Assembly (NCBI GenBank): GCA_951813625.1
Contig: CATOTS010000026.1
Span: 1 to 64,000, forward strand
Length of the DNA: 64,000 nt
Direction of reading: 5' to 3'
Source: an uncultured Caldilineaceae bacterium
Lineage (GTDB): Bacteria; Chloroflexota; Anaerolineae; Caldilineales; Caldilineaceae
This document shows positions 47,342 to 56,896 of the stretch, one piece after another (the stretch's first letter is position 1; every line of letters starts with the position of its first letter). The translations under genes were made by a program, and so were the position numbers. The notes beneath the pieces are model-generated. The model saw only the letters and a list, made by a program, of their open reading frames with translations. It made no database searches and was not told the origin of the DNA.

Positions 47342-50092
47342 ATGTTGCTACGTATGCCGGTTTCGCTGTGGGTCGTCCTCTTCATTGCATTGGCGGCAGT
47401 GATCCTTGCGGGGCCGCTCTGGGAACTGTCCGGGCTACCCGGCGGCGACGCTGATGCACTTGTACATATCCACCGCAGCGGAGCTGTCTACCGGGCCTTC
47501 GAGCAGGGCGTTCTTTGGCCTCGCTGGTTCCCCGACGTTTACGGCGGGCTTGGCTCGCCCGCGTTCCATCATTATAGCCCAGGTCTTTATTGGCTGGTAG
47601 CCGCGGTCCATTGGACAGGCCTCGGTTTGGATCAGGCCCTGAAACTGGTAATGACGGCTGGCTTCATCCTTGCAGGATTGGGCGCTTTCGCCTGGCTTCG
47701 CCACGTTTTCAGCACGGAAGCGAGTCTGGCAGGGTCGGCTCTCTATCTCTTCTTTCCGTTTGTCTGGGCTCGTGAATTCTTTTCTCCAGATCCATTCGGT
47801 GGAGCCTACCCCAAGCTCTTGGCCCTTCTGCTTCTGCCGGTCTGTTTGTGGTCCATCGCCGCGCTACATCAGCAGGGTCGTCTACGCAACTGGCTTGCGT
47901 CGTGCGTCTCACTAACTGCGCTGGTCTATATCCACAACCTTTCCGCCATGATGGGAGCGAGCATCTTTTTCCTCTTCTGGGTGCTCCTGGCTGTTGGCTA
48001 TCGCAGGCCGGAAGGCCTTCTTCGCTGCACCGCTGCTGCGCTTGTGGCAGCACTAATCTCTGCAGCCTTCTGGCTGCCGGCGATTGCCGATCTGCCCTAC
48101 GTGCAGAGCGAAAACGTGCGGGAGGGTTATTTCGAATTCGACAGACATTTCCTGGAATTTCAGCAACTCTTCAGCTTTCAAACACCCGTCTTGGACAGCC
48201 GGAATGGCAACCCTCTAACGCCGATCCTGACTTTTGGGGCTGCGTCATGGTTGGCCCTTGTTGCCGGGCTCGCCGGTCTGTTTTTTGCGGGCCGAAGTGA
48301 AAGACGCGTGTGGGGCATGGCTGGACTCATCTCTGTCCTGGCTATGCTGGCTCTCACCCAGCAACAGACGGAGCGCGTGTGGGAAAACGTTTCTGCTCTG
48401 GGCTACCTTCAATTTCCCAATCGTTTTCTGGCGGTCGCGTCGCTCTGCGCGTTGCCGGTTACCGCACTGGCTATTGATGTATGGCCGGTTCGTATGCGCT
48501 GGTTGCCGGGCGCTGTCCTGGTCACGGTCCTCTCCTTGACACTGTTCCCGTACCTCTTCCCAGCCCATACACTGACTGTGCATCCCCCCTACCCGGCGAG
48601 ATCACTAACCGCCGAGGAAACTCGCTCGCTTGAACAGGCACAAAACTTATGGGGAATGACGACCAGCAACGAATTTCTCGTTCGAGGGGCGGACCTGAGC
48701 GTCGCCACCGGCGAGGCGCCGGCGCCGAGCGCAACGGAGCCGTCATGGACTACGCCCCATAGGTTCGTCGTCGACCTCTCCGAACTGGCGGAACCGATGC
48801 TGCTTCGAATGCACTACCACCCGGGCTGGAGCGCAGGCGACCGGGCTACCCTTTCATCGGGGCCAGTGGGCTGGATGCAGCTGTCTGGGGTGAGCAACTC
48901 CGGCAAGTTCTTGGAAATTCGATGGGAGGGCACTGTCGCTCAACGCTGGGGCGAAAGGTTGAGTCTTTTGGGTCTCATCGCTCTGGTAGTCGGCTTCGCC
49001 CACCAGGTAATCTGGCGCCTCTCTATGGGCAGGCGGCGCTTGGCGGGCAGCAGCGAATTGGGGGGCGAAGAACGGGGTTTTGTGTCTCAGTCTTCAACGC
49101 TTGCTCTGGGCGCCATGGCAGGCTGCCTACTCTTATTCACCGTGACCCGCATTGCGTTCGATCGGTTCGGCGGAGGACCATTCTTGCTAAACTCTCCTCC
49201 CGGCCAGTTGGTGTTTCCCGTAGAAGGACAGCCGACAGCAATTGGGGAGGCCAACGCTTCCCAGGTAACCCTTCTGGGCTGGGAAATGTTGAGCAGCGAA
49301 GCGCCAAAAGCCGGCGGGCGGGTAAGAGTACGACTGTTTTGGCAGCCGCAAGGACCCATAAATGAAGAACTGCTAAGTTTCCTGCATCTTTATGTACCAG
49401 CATTGCAGCGGTCATGGGCAGTCGAAAACCGGGGTGTGGCCCGGCCGGACACCCAGTGGTGGGATCCAACCAAATACTACGTAGACGATCTGCTCCTTTT
49501 TTTGCCGGATGATTTGCCGCCGGCGAACTATTCGCTTGTCGCAGGCATGGTCTCGTCCTCCGGCGAAAGATTAACTGTGCCCGGGTCGGAAGATAACCTG
49601 CTTTACCTGAGAACTCTTGATGTCGCGCCGATTCGGCCCGGGTTCATGCAGCGAATGAGGCCCGCTATCGAAACGCCGGCAGCAACCGATGACGGCCTGC
49701 GTCTGCAAGGCTACGAACTATTAACGGCGACAGAGTCGCCTACGCTGCGCCTCTTCTGGGAGACTGGCGAAGGCGTCTCCAACAACTGGATAACCTATGT
49801 CCATATGCACGACAATGGGGGAGAACGTGTTGCACAGTTTGACGGACCGCCAATAGCCGGCCTGCAACCGACCAGCCAGTGGCACGATAATGCATTGTAC
49901 ATAGACCGCCGCCGGCTGGACCTGCCCAAAGATCTCGAGCCCGGCGAATACCTGTTGCGCATCGGGATGTACGATCGCGTCAGCGGCGAGAGGCTGCCGT
50001 TCCAACCAGACGACAACACCCAAGGCAACTTCGAAAACGGCCAGTTGCTGGTCCCCGTCACCATCGAGCCCTCCAGCATTGGGCCCGACTGA
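47342..50092 (+). CDS. Large GT-C/YfhO-like membrane protein, tandem paralogue 1
   Basis: About 916 residues. The first ~440 residues hold roughly 11 transmembrane segments. After the first one come Asp38, His42, His44 and Arg45 (ADALVHIHR), then WPRWFP, HHYSPGLYWL. These resemble the 6-pyruvoyl-tetrahydropterin-synthase-related membrane family, with a GT-C-like acidic loop. Around 500-560 is a beta region with HYHPGWSAG and AQRWGERLSLLG, as in YfhO-type proteins, then further membrane segments. The last ~300 residues are an external part with two copies of a beta domain (see repeats). ATG 47342 matches the paralogues' N-termini. Probable polyprenyl-phosphate-dependent glycosyltransferase; substrate unknown. 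Confidence 0.75.
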   Translation: MLLRMPVSLWVVLFIALAAVILAGPLWELSGLPGGDADALVHIHRSGAVYRAFEQGVLWPRWFPDVYGGLGSPAFHHYSPGLYWLVAAVHWTGLGLDQALKLVMTAGFILAGLGAFAWLRHVFSTEASLAGSALYLFFPFVWAREFFSPDPFGGAYPKLLALLLLPVCLWSIAALHQQGRLRNWLASCVSLTALVYIHNLSAMMGASIFFLFWVLLAVGYRRPEGLLRCTAAALVAALISAAFWLPAIADLPYVQSENVREGYFEFDRHFLEFQQLFSFQTPVLDSRNGNPLTPILTFGAASWLALVAGLAGLFFAGRSERRVWGMAGLISVLAMLALTQQQTERVWENVSALGYLQFPNRFLAVASLCALPVTALAIDVWPVRMRWLPGAVLVTVLSLTLFPYLFPAHTLTVHPPYPARSLTAEETRSLEQAQNLWGMTTSNEFLVRGADLSVATGEAPAPSATEPSWTTPHRFVVDLSELAEPMLLRMHYHPGWSAGDRATLSSGPVGWMQLSGVSNSGKFLEIRWEGTVAQRWGERLSLLGLIALVVGFAHQVIWRLSMGRRRLAGSSELGGEERGFVSQSSTLALGAMAGCLLLFTVTRIAFDRFGGGPFLLNSPPGQLVFPVEGQPTAIGEANASQVTLLGWEMLSSEAPKAGGRVRVRLFWQPQGPINEELLSFLHLYVPALQRSWAVENRGVARPDTQWWDPTKYYVDDLLLFLPDDLPPANYSLVAGMVSSSGERLTVPGSEDNLLYLRTLDVAPIRPGFMQRMRPAIETPAATDDGLRLQGYELLTATESPTLRLFWETGEGVSNNWITYVHMHDNGGERVAQFDGPPIAGLQPTSQWHDNALYIDRRRLDLPKDLEPGEYLLRIGMYDRVSGERLPFQPDDNTQGNFENGQLLVPVTIEPSSIGPD
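49260..50010 (+). repeat. Two tandem copies of a C-terminal beta domain in paralogue 1
   Basis: Copy A (about 49262-49580) and copy B (about 49694-50005) share the order L-x-G-(W/Y)-E-x-L, (V/L)-R-L-F-W, a (F/Y)-(L/V)-H-(L/M) strand, W-x-(D/N)-x(4)-Y-(V/I)-D, a LP-x-D/E-L step and a final G-E-R-L. The pattern suggests a carbohydrate-binding-like beta sandwich duplicated in place, present in all three paralogues. Confidence 0.65.
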
Positions 50093-50117
50093 CACTGACC
50101 CCACTAAAGGGTGCACT

Positions 50118-52814
50118 TTGCCACTTAGACTTCCGGTAAACCTGAGCGCGATCCTCTTCATCGCCCTCCTGACCTTGCTTCTTTCTGGTCCGTTCTGGCA
50201 GCAAAGCGGTCTGCCAGCGAACGCCATAGACCAGTTACAGCATGTGCACCGCATGGCAGCCATGGAGCGATCGTTTGAACAGGGCGTCTATTGGCCCCGC
50301 TGGTTTCCCGCCGTATACAATGGACTCGGAGCTCCCGTTTTCCATCACTATGCTCCCGGTCTATATTGGTTGGTTGCCGCCGTTCATCGAACTGGTATCG
50401 GGCTGGATCAGGCACTGAAGTTGGTAGTTACGGTCGCGATTCTCCTCGCCGGGTTCGGCGTATACGGCTGGTTGCGCTACGCGTTCAGCCCTGTGGCGAG
50501 TCTGGCGGGCGCCGCCCTCTATCTACTGCATCCTCATATTCTGACCCGCTCATACTACTATGTGGGCGCCTACCCCCGTCTTCTGGCGCTATTGCTCCTG
50601 CCAGTCTGCCTCTGGGCCTTTACCGCGCTCCACGCGCGCTCGCGCATCCGTAACTGGCTGGCGGCAATCCTCTCTTTGACAGCACTCATCTTCAGCCACA
50701 CGCTTCTGGCAATGATAGGAGCGGCTGTACTAGCATGCTTCTGGTTGTTCCTTGCAATTGGCTACCGCCGGCTTGACGGTCTAATGCGCTGCGCCTCGGC
50801 GGCGCTCCTGGCAGCGTTCCTGTCAGCCGGCTTCTGGCTGCCCTCTTTGGCAGACCTCGACCTGGTAAGCATTGAAGGAGCTCGTATCGGTCCCTTCCAC
50901 TACAGCATCCACTTCCTCGACTGGTGGCAACTGTTCAGTTTCCCGTCTCTCATGTTGGACAGTCGCGCCGGCAACCCCTTGATGCCGCTGAACACCTTGG
51001 GTTTCGGCGTAGTATCGTGGGCGGCCTTGCTGGCGGGTCTGGTCAGTCTATTCTTCGTTTCACGATCGGAACGCCGATACTGGGGCCTTGCCGGTGTGCT
51101 CTTTTCCATGTCCATGATCATGCTGACTATGCAGCTGTCAGAGCCTCTGTGGGCCGCAGTTCCAGGGCTCAGCATGGTTCAATTTCCATTTCGATTTCTC
51201 TCTATCGCTCCTCTCGGCATCCTGCCCGCTGCCGCTGTTACCGTTGACGCATGGCCGACATTCCGTCGTTGGCTGCCTGCCCTCGGTATTATTATTGCCT
51301 CATTTCTAACTGTCTTCCCATACCTGTTTCCTGCACATACGTCACTCTCGCCGAACGTGAAAGTAAGTTCCTTGACCGCCGAGGACACACGCACATTTGA
51401 ACAGACAACTTTCGCTTGGGGTACCACTGTAAGCGGCGAATTCTTGCTCCGAGGCGCAGACATGAGCGTCATAAACGGCCAGACGCCTGAACCCGTCGCC
51501 ATTCTGCCGCTGTGGCATTCTCCCCACGAGGCGTCAGTTGATCTTTCTGAGCGGGCACAACCACAACTAATCCGTCTTCACTTTCATCCCGGCTGGAGCG
51601 CCGGACAACGAGCATCTCTGACCCCCGGTCCTGCAGGCTGGACGCAAGTTGCCGACGCCACAGATTCCGAACAGCAATTGGTTATTCGCTGGGAGGGTAC
51701 TCCCGCGCAACGTTGGGGCGAAGGGCTAAGTCTAGTTGGCCTGATTATGACTGTGGGAGGCCTGCTATGTATTTTGCTTTTGCGCCGTGAGGAAGAGGAG
51801 GAGAGCGAACAACGAATGCCTTTTGCATCCCGACAATTGAGCGCGATGGTCGGCTGCGTCCTCATTCTCGTGGGCGCGCGATATACCTTCGATCTCTCCT
51901 CCGGAGGGCCATTCCTGCGCCACTCGCCGCCTGGGCAGCTGGCTCTTGCAGTAGATGGGCAACAGAAGACCATAGGAGACCCATTCTCGACACAGGTGAC
52001 GCTCCTTGGCTGGCAAATGGTCAGTGGATCCAATCCAAGACCAGGCGGGGCGGTCAGAGTACGGCTATACTGGCAAGGACAGGGCCGAATCACCGATGAG
52101 TTACACAGCTTTGTACATCTCTACACGCCCTCCATGCAGCGTTCCTGGGCAGTCGAAAACGTAGGAATTGGTGGCCGTCCTGACTCCCAATTCTGGGACC
52201 CGGCCAAGTACTACGTGGACGACCTGCGGCTCATACTTCCGGTAGACCTGCCGCCGGTCACCTATACGCTCGTCGCCGGGATGTTCACCTCCGATGGCGA
52301 AAGAGTCATCGTACCCTCTTCAACAGATAACATGCTGCACTTGAGAACGCTTGATGTCGCTCCAAAGCGTCCCGGCATCTTTCAAGGGGAGCGCCCAACA
52401 ACCAGAGCGGGCGCCGCCACTGATGACGGCCTGCGCCTGCAGGGCTACGATTTCATGCCGCAGGCGGGAGGGACGACAGTGCGCTTCTTCTGGGATAGCG
52501 GCAAAGGAATTTCCCATGACTGGATCACATACATCCATCTGCACGATTCAAGCGGCGGACGCATCGCACAGTTTGATGGCCCTGCACTGGCGGGACTGGT
52601 TCCAACCAGCCAGTGGCACACGACTGCGCTCTACATTGACCGCAGAGAACTCGGCCTACCAGCGGAACTCGCGCCGGGAAACTACATGTTTCGTATAGGA
52701 CTGTACGATCCTACCAGTGGAGTGAGGCTGCCGCTACTACCGGATGACAAAATGCACGACAACTTTGAAGACGGACAACTGCTGATTCCCTTAACGATTT
52801 CGCCTCCGAAATAA
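50118..52814 (+). CDS. Large GT-C/YfhO-like membrane protein, tandem paralogue 2
   Basis: About 898 residues with the same plan as paralogue 1: N-terminal multi-pass part with Asp38, His42, His44, Arg45 (IDQLQHVHR), WPRWFP, HHYAPGLYWL, then HFHPGWSAG and AQRWGEGLSLVG, then two C-terminal beta domains. Start: TTG at 50118, which aligns residue for residue with the paralogues' initiator Met and has AAAGGG 5 nt upstream. No promoter is seen at the matching distance. The gene is 25 nt behind paralogue 1, so it reads as the second cistron of one mRNA. Confidence 0.75.
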   Translation: MPLRLPVNLSAILFIALLTLLLSGPFWQQSGLPANAIDQLQHVHRMAAMERSFEQGVYWPRWFPAVYNGLGAPVFHHYAPGLYWLVAAVHRTGIGLDQALKLVVTVAILLAGFGVYGWLRYAFSPVASLAGAALYLLHPHILTRSYYYVGAYPRLLALLLLPVCLWAFTALHARSRIRNWLAAILSLTALIFSHTLLAMIGAAVLACFWLFLAIGYRRLDGLMRCASAALLAAFLSAGFWLPSLADLDLVSIEGARIGPFHYSIHFLDWWQLFSFPSLMLDSRAGNPLMPLNTLGFGVVSWAALLAGLVSLFFVSRSERRYWGLAGVLFSMSMIMLTMQLSEPLWAAVPGLSMVQFPFRFLSIAPLGILPAAAVTVDAWPTFRRWLPALGIIIASFLTVFPYLFPAHTSLSPNVKVSSLTAEDTRTFEQTTFAWGTTVSGEFLLRGADMSVINGQTPEPVAILPLWHSPHEASVDLSERAQPQLIRLHFHPGWSAGQRASLTPGPAGWTQVADATDSEQQLVIRWEGTPAQRWGEGLSLVGLIMTVGGLLCILLLRREEEEESEQRMPFASRQLSAMVGCVLILVGARYTFDLSSGGPFLRHSPPGQLALAVDGQQKTIGDPFSTQVTLLGWQMVSGSNPRPGGAVRVRLYWQGQGRITDELHSFVHLYTPSMQRSWAVENVGIGGRPDSQFWDPAKYYVDDLRLILPVDLPPVTYTLVAGMFTSDGERVIVPSSTDNMLHLRTLDVAPKRPGIFQGERPTTRAGAATDDGLRLQGYDFMPQAGGTTVRFFWDSGKGISHDWITYIHLHDSSGGRIAQFDGPALAGLVPTSQWHTTALYIDRRELGLPAELAPGNYMFRIGLYDPTSGVRLPLLPDDKMHDNFEDGQLLIPLTISPPK
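51990..52740 (+). repeat. Two tandem copies of the C-terminal beta domain in paralogue 2
   Basis: Copy A (about 51992-52310) and copy B (about 52430-52735) show the same order of short motifs as in paralogue 1, ending in GERV and GVRL respectively. The spacing between copies is also alike. Confidence 0.62.
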
Positions 52815-52899
52815 GCGCCTTGCCCACGCGGCTAACCTGCAGCAGTCGAAAAAGGACAAATTCCCGCGCAGAATCGCATCACTGAAATTCCAGGAAAAT

Positions 52900-52928
52900 T
52901 TGACCGGAATCCTTCACCGCCATATGAT
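52900..52928 (+). promoter_or_regulatory. Promoter placed for leaderless transcription of membrane paralogue 3
   Basis: TTGACC (52900-52905), 17-nt spacer, TATGAT (52923-52928), and again 7 nt to the ATG at 52936. Identical geometry to the promoter of paralogue 1, although the intervening sequence is different. No Shine-Dalgarno is seen before this ATG. Confidence 0.6.
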
Positions 52929-52935
52929 CTTCCGA

Positions 52936-55653
52936 ATGCTGAAGCGCCTCCCTTTGAATTTCTGGGTGATTCTATTTTTTGGACTGCTGGCCCTTCTCCT
53001 AACCGGCCCTATGTGGCGTCTGAGCGGGATTCCTGCGGCCACGGCTGACGCAGATTTTCATTTGCACCGCAGCGCGGCTACATTTCGTGCCTTCGAACAA
53101 GGTATCTTCTGGCCGCGCTGGTTTCCCATAGTCTATAACGGTCTCGGCGCGCCTGTACTTCATCACTATAGCCCCGGTTTCTACTGGTTGGTTGCCTCAA
53201 TTCACGGAGAAGGCGTTGGACTGGATCATGCAGTGAAACTTACCGTCACGGCCGCGGTCCTCCTCTCTGGATTCGGCGCATACGCCTGGCTACGGTACGT
53301 TTTCAGCCCGGTGGCAAGCCTTACCGCTGCCGGCCTGTATTTGCTCCACCCTCATATCCTGACGCGTCAACTCTATTTTGAGGGCTCTTACCCTCACCTG
53401 CTGGCGCTACTGCTCCTGCCGGTCTGCCTGTATGCCTTTACCGCACTCCACATTCAGCCGCGCCTTTGGAACTGGGTGGTGGCGGTAGTCTCTTTCACCT
53501 CATTGATCTTCCTCCACCCGAAGGTTGCGCTGGTCGGAGCGGTCATCTTGGCCGCTTATTGTATTGTGTTGGCAGTCAGCTTCCGTCATCCGCGAGGTCC
53601 CATTCGTTGTCTTATGTCCGCAATACTGGCGGGACTGTTGTCATCTGCCTTTTGGCTGCCGGCATTGATCGACCTGGACTATGTTCAGATAGACAATGCC
53701 CAGCAAGGCTTCTTTCATTTTAGCCAACAATTCTACAATTGGCGGGGCCTGTTCTTGTTTCAATCCCCTTTTCTTGATAGTCGTGCCGGCAACCCGTTGA
53801 TTCAACTCATCTTCTTAGGATTTGGCGCAGCCTCGTGGCTAACGCTGGCGGCCGGGCTGACCAGTCTTGCTTTCGTCAGGCACAGAAGGCGTCGGTACTG
53901 GGGCATTGGCGGCGCTCTCTTCGCTCTTGCGATGCTTTTCCTCACGCTCCGGGCCTCTGAACCGTTGTGGGAGACGATTCCAGGCCTGAGTTTGTTTCAA
54001 TTCCCCTTTCGCTTTCTGACATTCGCACCACTCGGCTTACTGCCCGTGGCTGCCATGGCGGTAGACGCAGTGCCGGTCGGCCGCCGTTGGCTGCCTGCCC
54101 TCAGCTTGGCTCTCGCTTCATTCCTTACGTTGTTCCCGTATCTCTTCCCTGGCCATACATCACCTGTGCCGGCCGAACCGGTGCAGACCTTGACCGCCCA
54201 AGACACGCTCCTGTACGAAAAGACAAGCAAGGCCTATGGCACAACCGGCGCTAGCGATGAGTTCCTGGTTCAAGGGGCAGACATGGAGGTTGTAACGGGT
54301 CGAGTACCAGAGCCAGACGCAACGCTCTTGGCGTGGCGTTCACCCCACGAAGCTGTCGCGGATCTGGCGGGACAGACCGAACCGATGCTGCTCCGCATGC
54401 ATTTTCACCCCGGCTGGAGCGCAGGAAACCGAGCCACGCTGTCGTCGGGCCCCGCCGGTTGGATGCAGGTGACCGAGCTTGGCAACCCGGCACAGCCTCT
54501 CGTAATTCGCTGGGAGGGAACTATCCCCCAGCGCTGGGGCGAATGGTTGAGTCTGCTCGGCCTGCTCGCCTCTATGAGCGGCCTCTCTTTGATAGCAATT
54601 CGACGAGGAAGAGGAGTTGAGCTGGGCAGTACGCGAGAGTTACTAACATCCTACGACTCTCTTCACGTCAGAATTTTGGTCGCATGCGTTCTTCCCCTTG
54701 CGATCGTGAGTTACGCGATAGACCGGTCCGAGAGAGGGCCATTCTGGTGGAACTCCCCCGCGGGGCAGTTAGCCTTCCCTGTGGAAGGACGGCCCGTGAC
54801 CTTGGAAGACTCCGACTTTGGCCGGATAACGCTGCTCGGCTGGCAGACGATGAGTAGTGAGACCCCCAAGCCGGGAGCACTGATAAGGGCGCGACTCTAT
54901 TGGCAGGGGCGGGCCCAGGGCAACGCTAGGGTTCACACCTTTTTGCATCTTTACTCACCCTTGACAGGCAGATCATGGGCAGTGGAGAACTGGAAGGTTG
55001 ACCGACCTGAAGCTTGGTGGTGGGACCCCGAAAAGTACTACATAGATGATGTACATCTTTTTCTTCCAGACTACCTTCCCCCGACGACCCTTTCTCTTGG
55101 TGCAGGACTGTTCACGAATGAGAGGGGCAAGTTTATCGTGCCCGGAACCAACGACAACATTGTGCATCTGAGGACTTTCGATTTCGCACCATCGCGCCCG
55201 GGCTTCTTTCAGCAGGAGAGGCCGACCACCAAAGCGCGTGCCGCCACAGATGACGGTCTGCTCCTGCAGGGCTACGATCTGTCGCCTCTGCCGAACGGAC
55301 CAACTTTAGGCCTCTTTTGGGAGAGCGGCAACGGCATCGCCAACGACTGGATCACCTACATCCATCTGCACGATCCAAGCGGCGAGCGCATCGCCCAGTT
55401 CGACGGGCCTGCTCTGGAGGGGCTGGTTCCCACCAGCCAGTGGCACACCAACGCACTCTACATCGACCGGCGAGATCTCGACCTGCCTTCCAATCTCACG
55501 CCAGGAAACTACATGCTTCGCATCGGTCTATATGACCGCTCAACTGGAGAGAGGCTGCCTTTCCATCCTGAAGACGGTACGCAAAGAAACTTTGAAGATG
55601 GACAGCTACTTGTCCCACTCGCCGTCCTTGCCCGAGAAGAAGCTTCCGAATGA
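52936..55653 (+). CDS. Large GT-C/YfhO-like membrane protein, tandem paralogue 3
   Basis: About 905 residues, same architecture as paralogues 1 and 2: TADADFHLHR (Asp38, His42, His44, Arg45), WPRWFP, HHYSPGFYWL, HFHPGWSAG, PQRWGEWLSLLG and two beta domains at the C-terminus. The start ATG 52936 gives MLKRLPLNFW, which aligns with the other two. A gap of 121 nt and its own promoter separate it from paralogue 2. Much of the protein is alignable to the others by eye, with the highest conservation in the first periplasmic loop and the last 110 residues. Confidence 0.75.
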   Translation: MLKRLPLNFWVILFFGLLALLLTGPMWRLSGIPAATADADFHLHRSAATFRAFEQGIFWPRWFPIVYNGLGAPVLHHYSPGFYWLVASIHGEGVGLDHAVKLTVTAAVLLSGFGAYAWLRYVFSPVASLTAAGLYLLHPHILTRQLYFEGSYPHLLALLLLPVCLYAFTALHIQPRLWNWVVAVVSFTSLIFLHPKVALVGAVILAAYCIVLAVSFRHPRGPIRCLMSAILAGLLSSAFWLPALIDLDYVQIDNAQQGFFHFSQQFYNWRGLFLFQSPFLDSRAGNPLIQLIFLGFGAASWLTLAAGLTSLAFVRHRRRRYWGIGGALFALAMLFLTLRASEPLWETIPGLSLFQFPFRFLTFAPLGLLPVAAMAVDAVPVGRRWLPALSLALASFLTLFPYLFPGHTSPVPAEPVQTLTAQDTLLYEKTSKAYGTTGASDEFLVQGADMEVVTGRVPEPDATLLAWRSPHEAVADLAGQTEPMLLRMHFHPGWSAGNRATLSSGPAGWMQVTELGNPAQPLVIRWEGTIPQRWGEWLSLLGLLASMSGLSLIAIRRGRGVELGSTRELLTSYDSLHVRILVACVLPLAIVSYAIDRSERGPFWWNSPAGQLAFPVEGRPVTLEDSDFGRITLLGWQTMSSETPKPGALIRARLYWQGRAQGNARVHTFLHLYSPLTGRSWAVENWKVDRPEAWWWDPEKYYIDDVHLFLPDYLPPTTLSLGAGLFTNERGKFIVPGTNDNIVHLRTFDFAPSRPGFFQQERPTTKARAATDDGLLLQGYDLSPLPNGPTLGLFWESGNGIANDWITYIHLHDPSGERIAQFDGPALEGLVPTSQWHTNALYIDRRDLDLPSNLTPGNYMLRIGLYDRSTGERLPFHPEDGTQRNFEDGQLLVPLAVLAREEASE
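54825..55565 (+). repeat. Two tandem copies of the C-terminal beta domain in paralogue 3
   Basis: Copy A (about 54825-55140) and copy B (about 55256-55565) follow the motif order described for paralogue 1. The second copy is better conserved among the three proteins than the first. Confidence 0.62.
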
Positions 55654-55705
55654 AGCCACTGTCCGACCGACTGACTTCACGCTCCCGCAATCTGGTCGAG
55701 ACCGT

Positions 55706-55734
55706 TTGAATCTTTTGCCTCTGCAGGGTATACT
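55706..55734 (+). promoter_or_regulatory. Promoter of the Ldh2 catabolic operon
   Basis: TTGAAT (55706-55711), 17-nt spacer, TATACT (55729-55734), leaving a leader of about 75 nt before the ATG at 55817. AGGA lies 5 nt before that ATG, so this transcript is a normal leadered one, in contrast to the genes just upstream. Confidence 0.6.
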
Positions 55735-55816
55735 CTTCCTTGTATGTATGATGAGTTGAAGACGAAAATTTCACTCGCTTTCCATCGTCGACTCCACGAG
55801 TTTTCCACAGGAAGCT

Positions 55817-56875
55817 ATGCAAATGCCTACAATCTCCCACGACAGTTTGAGAGAGTACGGTGCAGCCATCTTTGCCGCCGCCGGCTTTCCCAGCGACCAA
55901 GGCCGAGATGTTACCAATCACCTCGTGGATTCCAACCTCGTCGGGCACGACTCCCACGGCATCATTCGCCTGCCGCACTATATCTCGGCTGTGCGAGAGG
56001 GGACTATGGAGCCCGTCGGCGACCTCAAAATAGTACGCGAGACGCCGGCATCACTTGTCATTGACGCGCAGCGGATGCAGGGAATCGTTCTGGCCAAGAA
56101 GGCCATGGAAATGGCGGTCCAACGTGCCAAAGAGCACACTTTTGGGGCGGTCGCCGTCCATCGCTCCACGCACATCGGGCGGTTGGGGGCGTTTCCCCCT
56201 ATCGCCGCTGAACAAGACTGTATTGGCCTGCTATTGCTCAATGGCGGCGGCCCATTTACCGCTCCCTTCGGTGGTACTGGGCGCCGCCTTCCGCCCAATC
56301 CGCTCGCTTTCAGCGCGCCGCGCGCAGAAGGCCCGCCCCTGATGCTCGATCTGACGACCAGTATGGTCGCGGGCGGCAAAGTCGATGTGCAACGCGCCCG
56401 AGGCCTGCCCACGCCTGACGACTGGCTGATTGATGCCTCTGGCAACCCAGTGACCGACCCCAATCTCTTTCTGAACGGTGAGGTGGCAATGCTTCCCATG
56501 GGCGGCTCAGTCGGACATAAGGGGTACGGCCTCGGTATGATGGTCGATGCAATCGCCGGCGGGCTCTCCTGGGCCGGTTGCAGCGCGGATCCGCCAACGC
56601 GCGGCGCTTCCGGCTGGATCGCTATCGCCATTCGCATCGAGAGTTTCATCGACGTGGATGAATACAAGCAAGAGATTGAGCGGCTCGTAAACTGGGTCCA
56701 TTCATCGCCGAGGTTGCCGGGCGTCGAGCGAATCTACTACCCCGGCGAGATCGAGGAAGAGCGCCGACAGCAACGTCTGGCCGACGGAATTCCAATCGAA
56801 GAAAGCACTTGGAACCGCATTGTCGAAACTGGGGAAGCCGTCGGCGTCCCCGCCCCGTCAGCAGAAACCAACTAG
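55817..56875 (+). CDS. Ldh family (malate/L-lactate/ureidoglycolate dehydrogenase-type) oxidoreductase
   Basis: 352-residue NAD(P)-dependent dehydrogenase of the Ldh_2 family, whose members oxidise malate, sulfolactate, ureidoglycolate or 2,3-diketogulonate-type acids. LVGHDSHGIIRLPHY includes the catalytic His47. The nucleotide-binding parts are in GGGPFTAPFGG and PMGGSVGHKGYGLGMMVD. ATG 55817 has AGGA at 5 nt; another ATG two codons later is possible. First gene of a run whose other products are a beta-propeller, an isomerase-fold protein and a D-hydroxyacid dehydrogenase. Confidence 0.88.
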   Translation: MQMPTISHDSLREYGAAIFAAAGFPSDQGRDVTNHLVDSNLVGHDSHGIIRLPHYISAVREGTMEPVGDLKIVRETPASLVIDAQRMQGIVLAKKAMEMAVQRAKEHTFGAVAVHRSTHIGRLGAFPPIAAEQDCIGLLLLNGGGPFTAPFGGTGRRLPPNPLAFSAPRAEGPPLMLDLTTSMVAGGKVDVQRARGLPTPDDWLIDASGNPVTDPNLFLNGEVAMLPMGGSVGHKGYGLGMMVDAIAGGLSWAGCSADPPTRGASGWIAIAIRIESFIDVDEYKQEIERLVNWVHSSPRLPGVERIYYPGEIEEERRQQRLADGIPIEESTWNRIVETGEAVGVPAPSAETN

Positions 56876-56896
56876 CCTATTCAAAAGACCAATATC

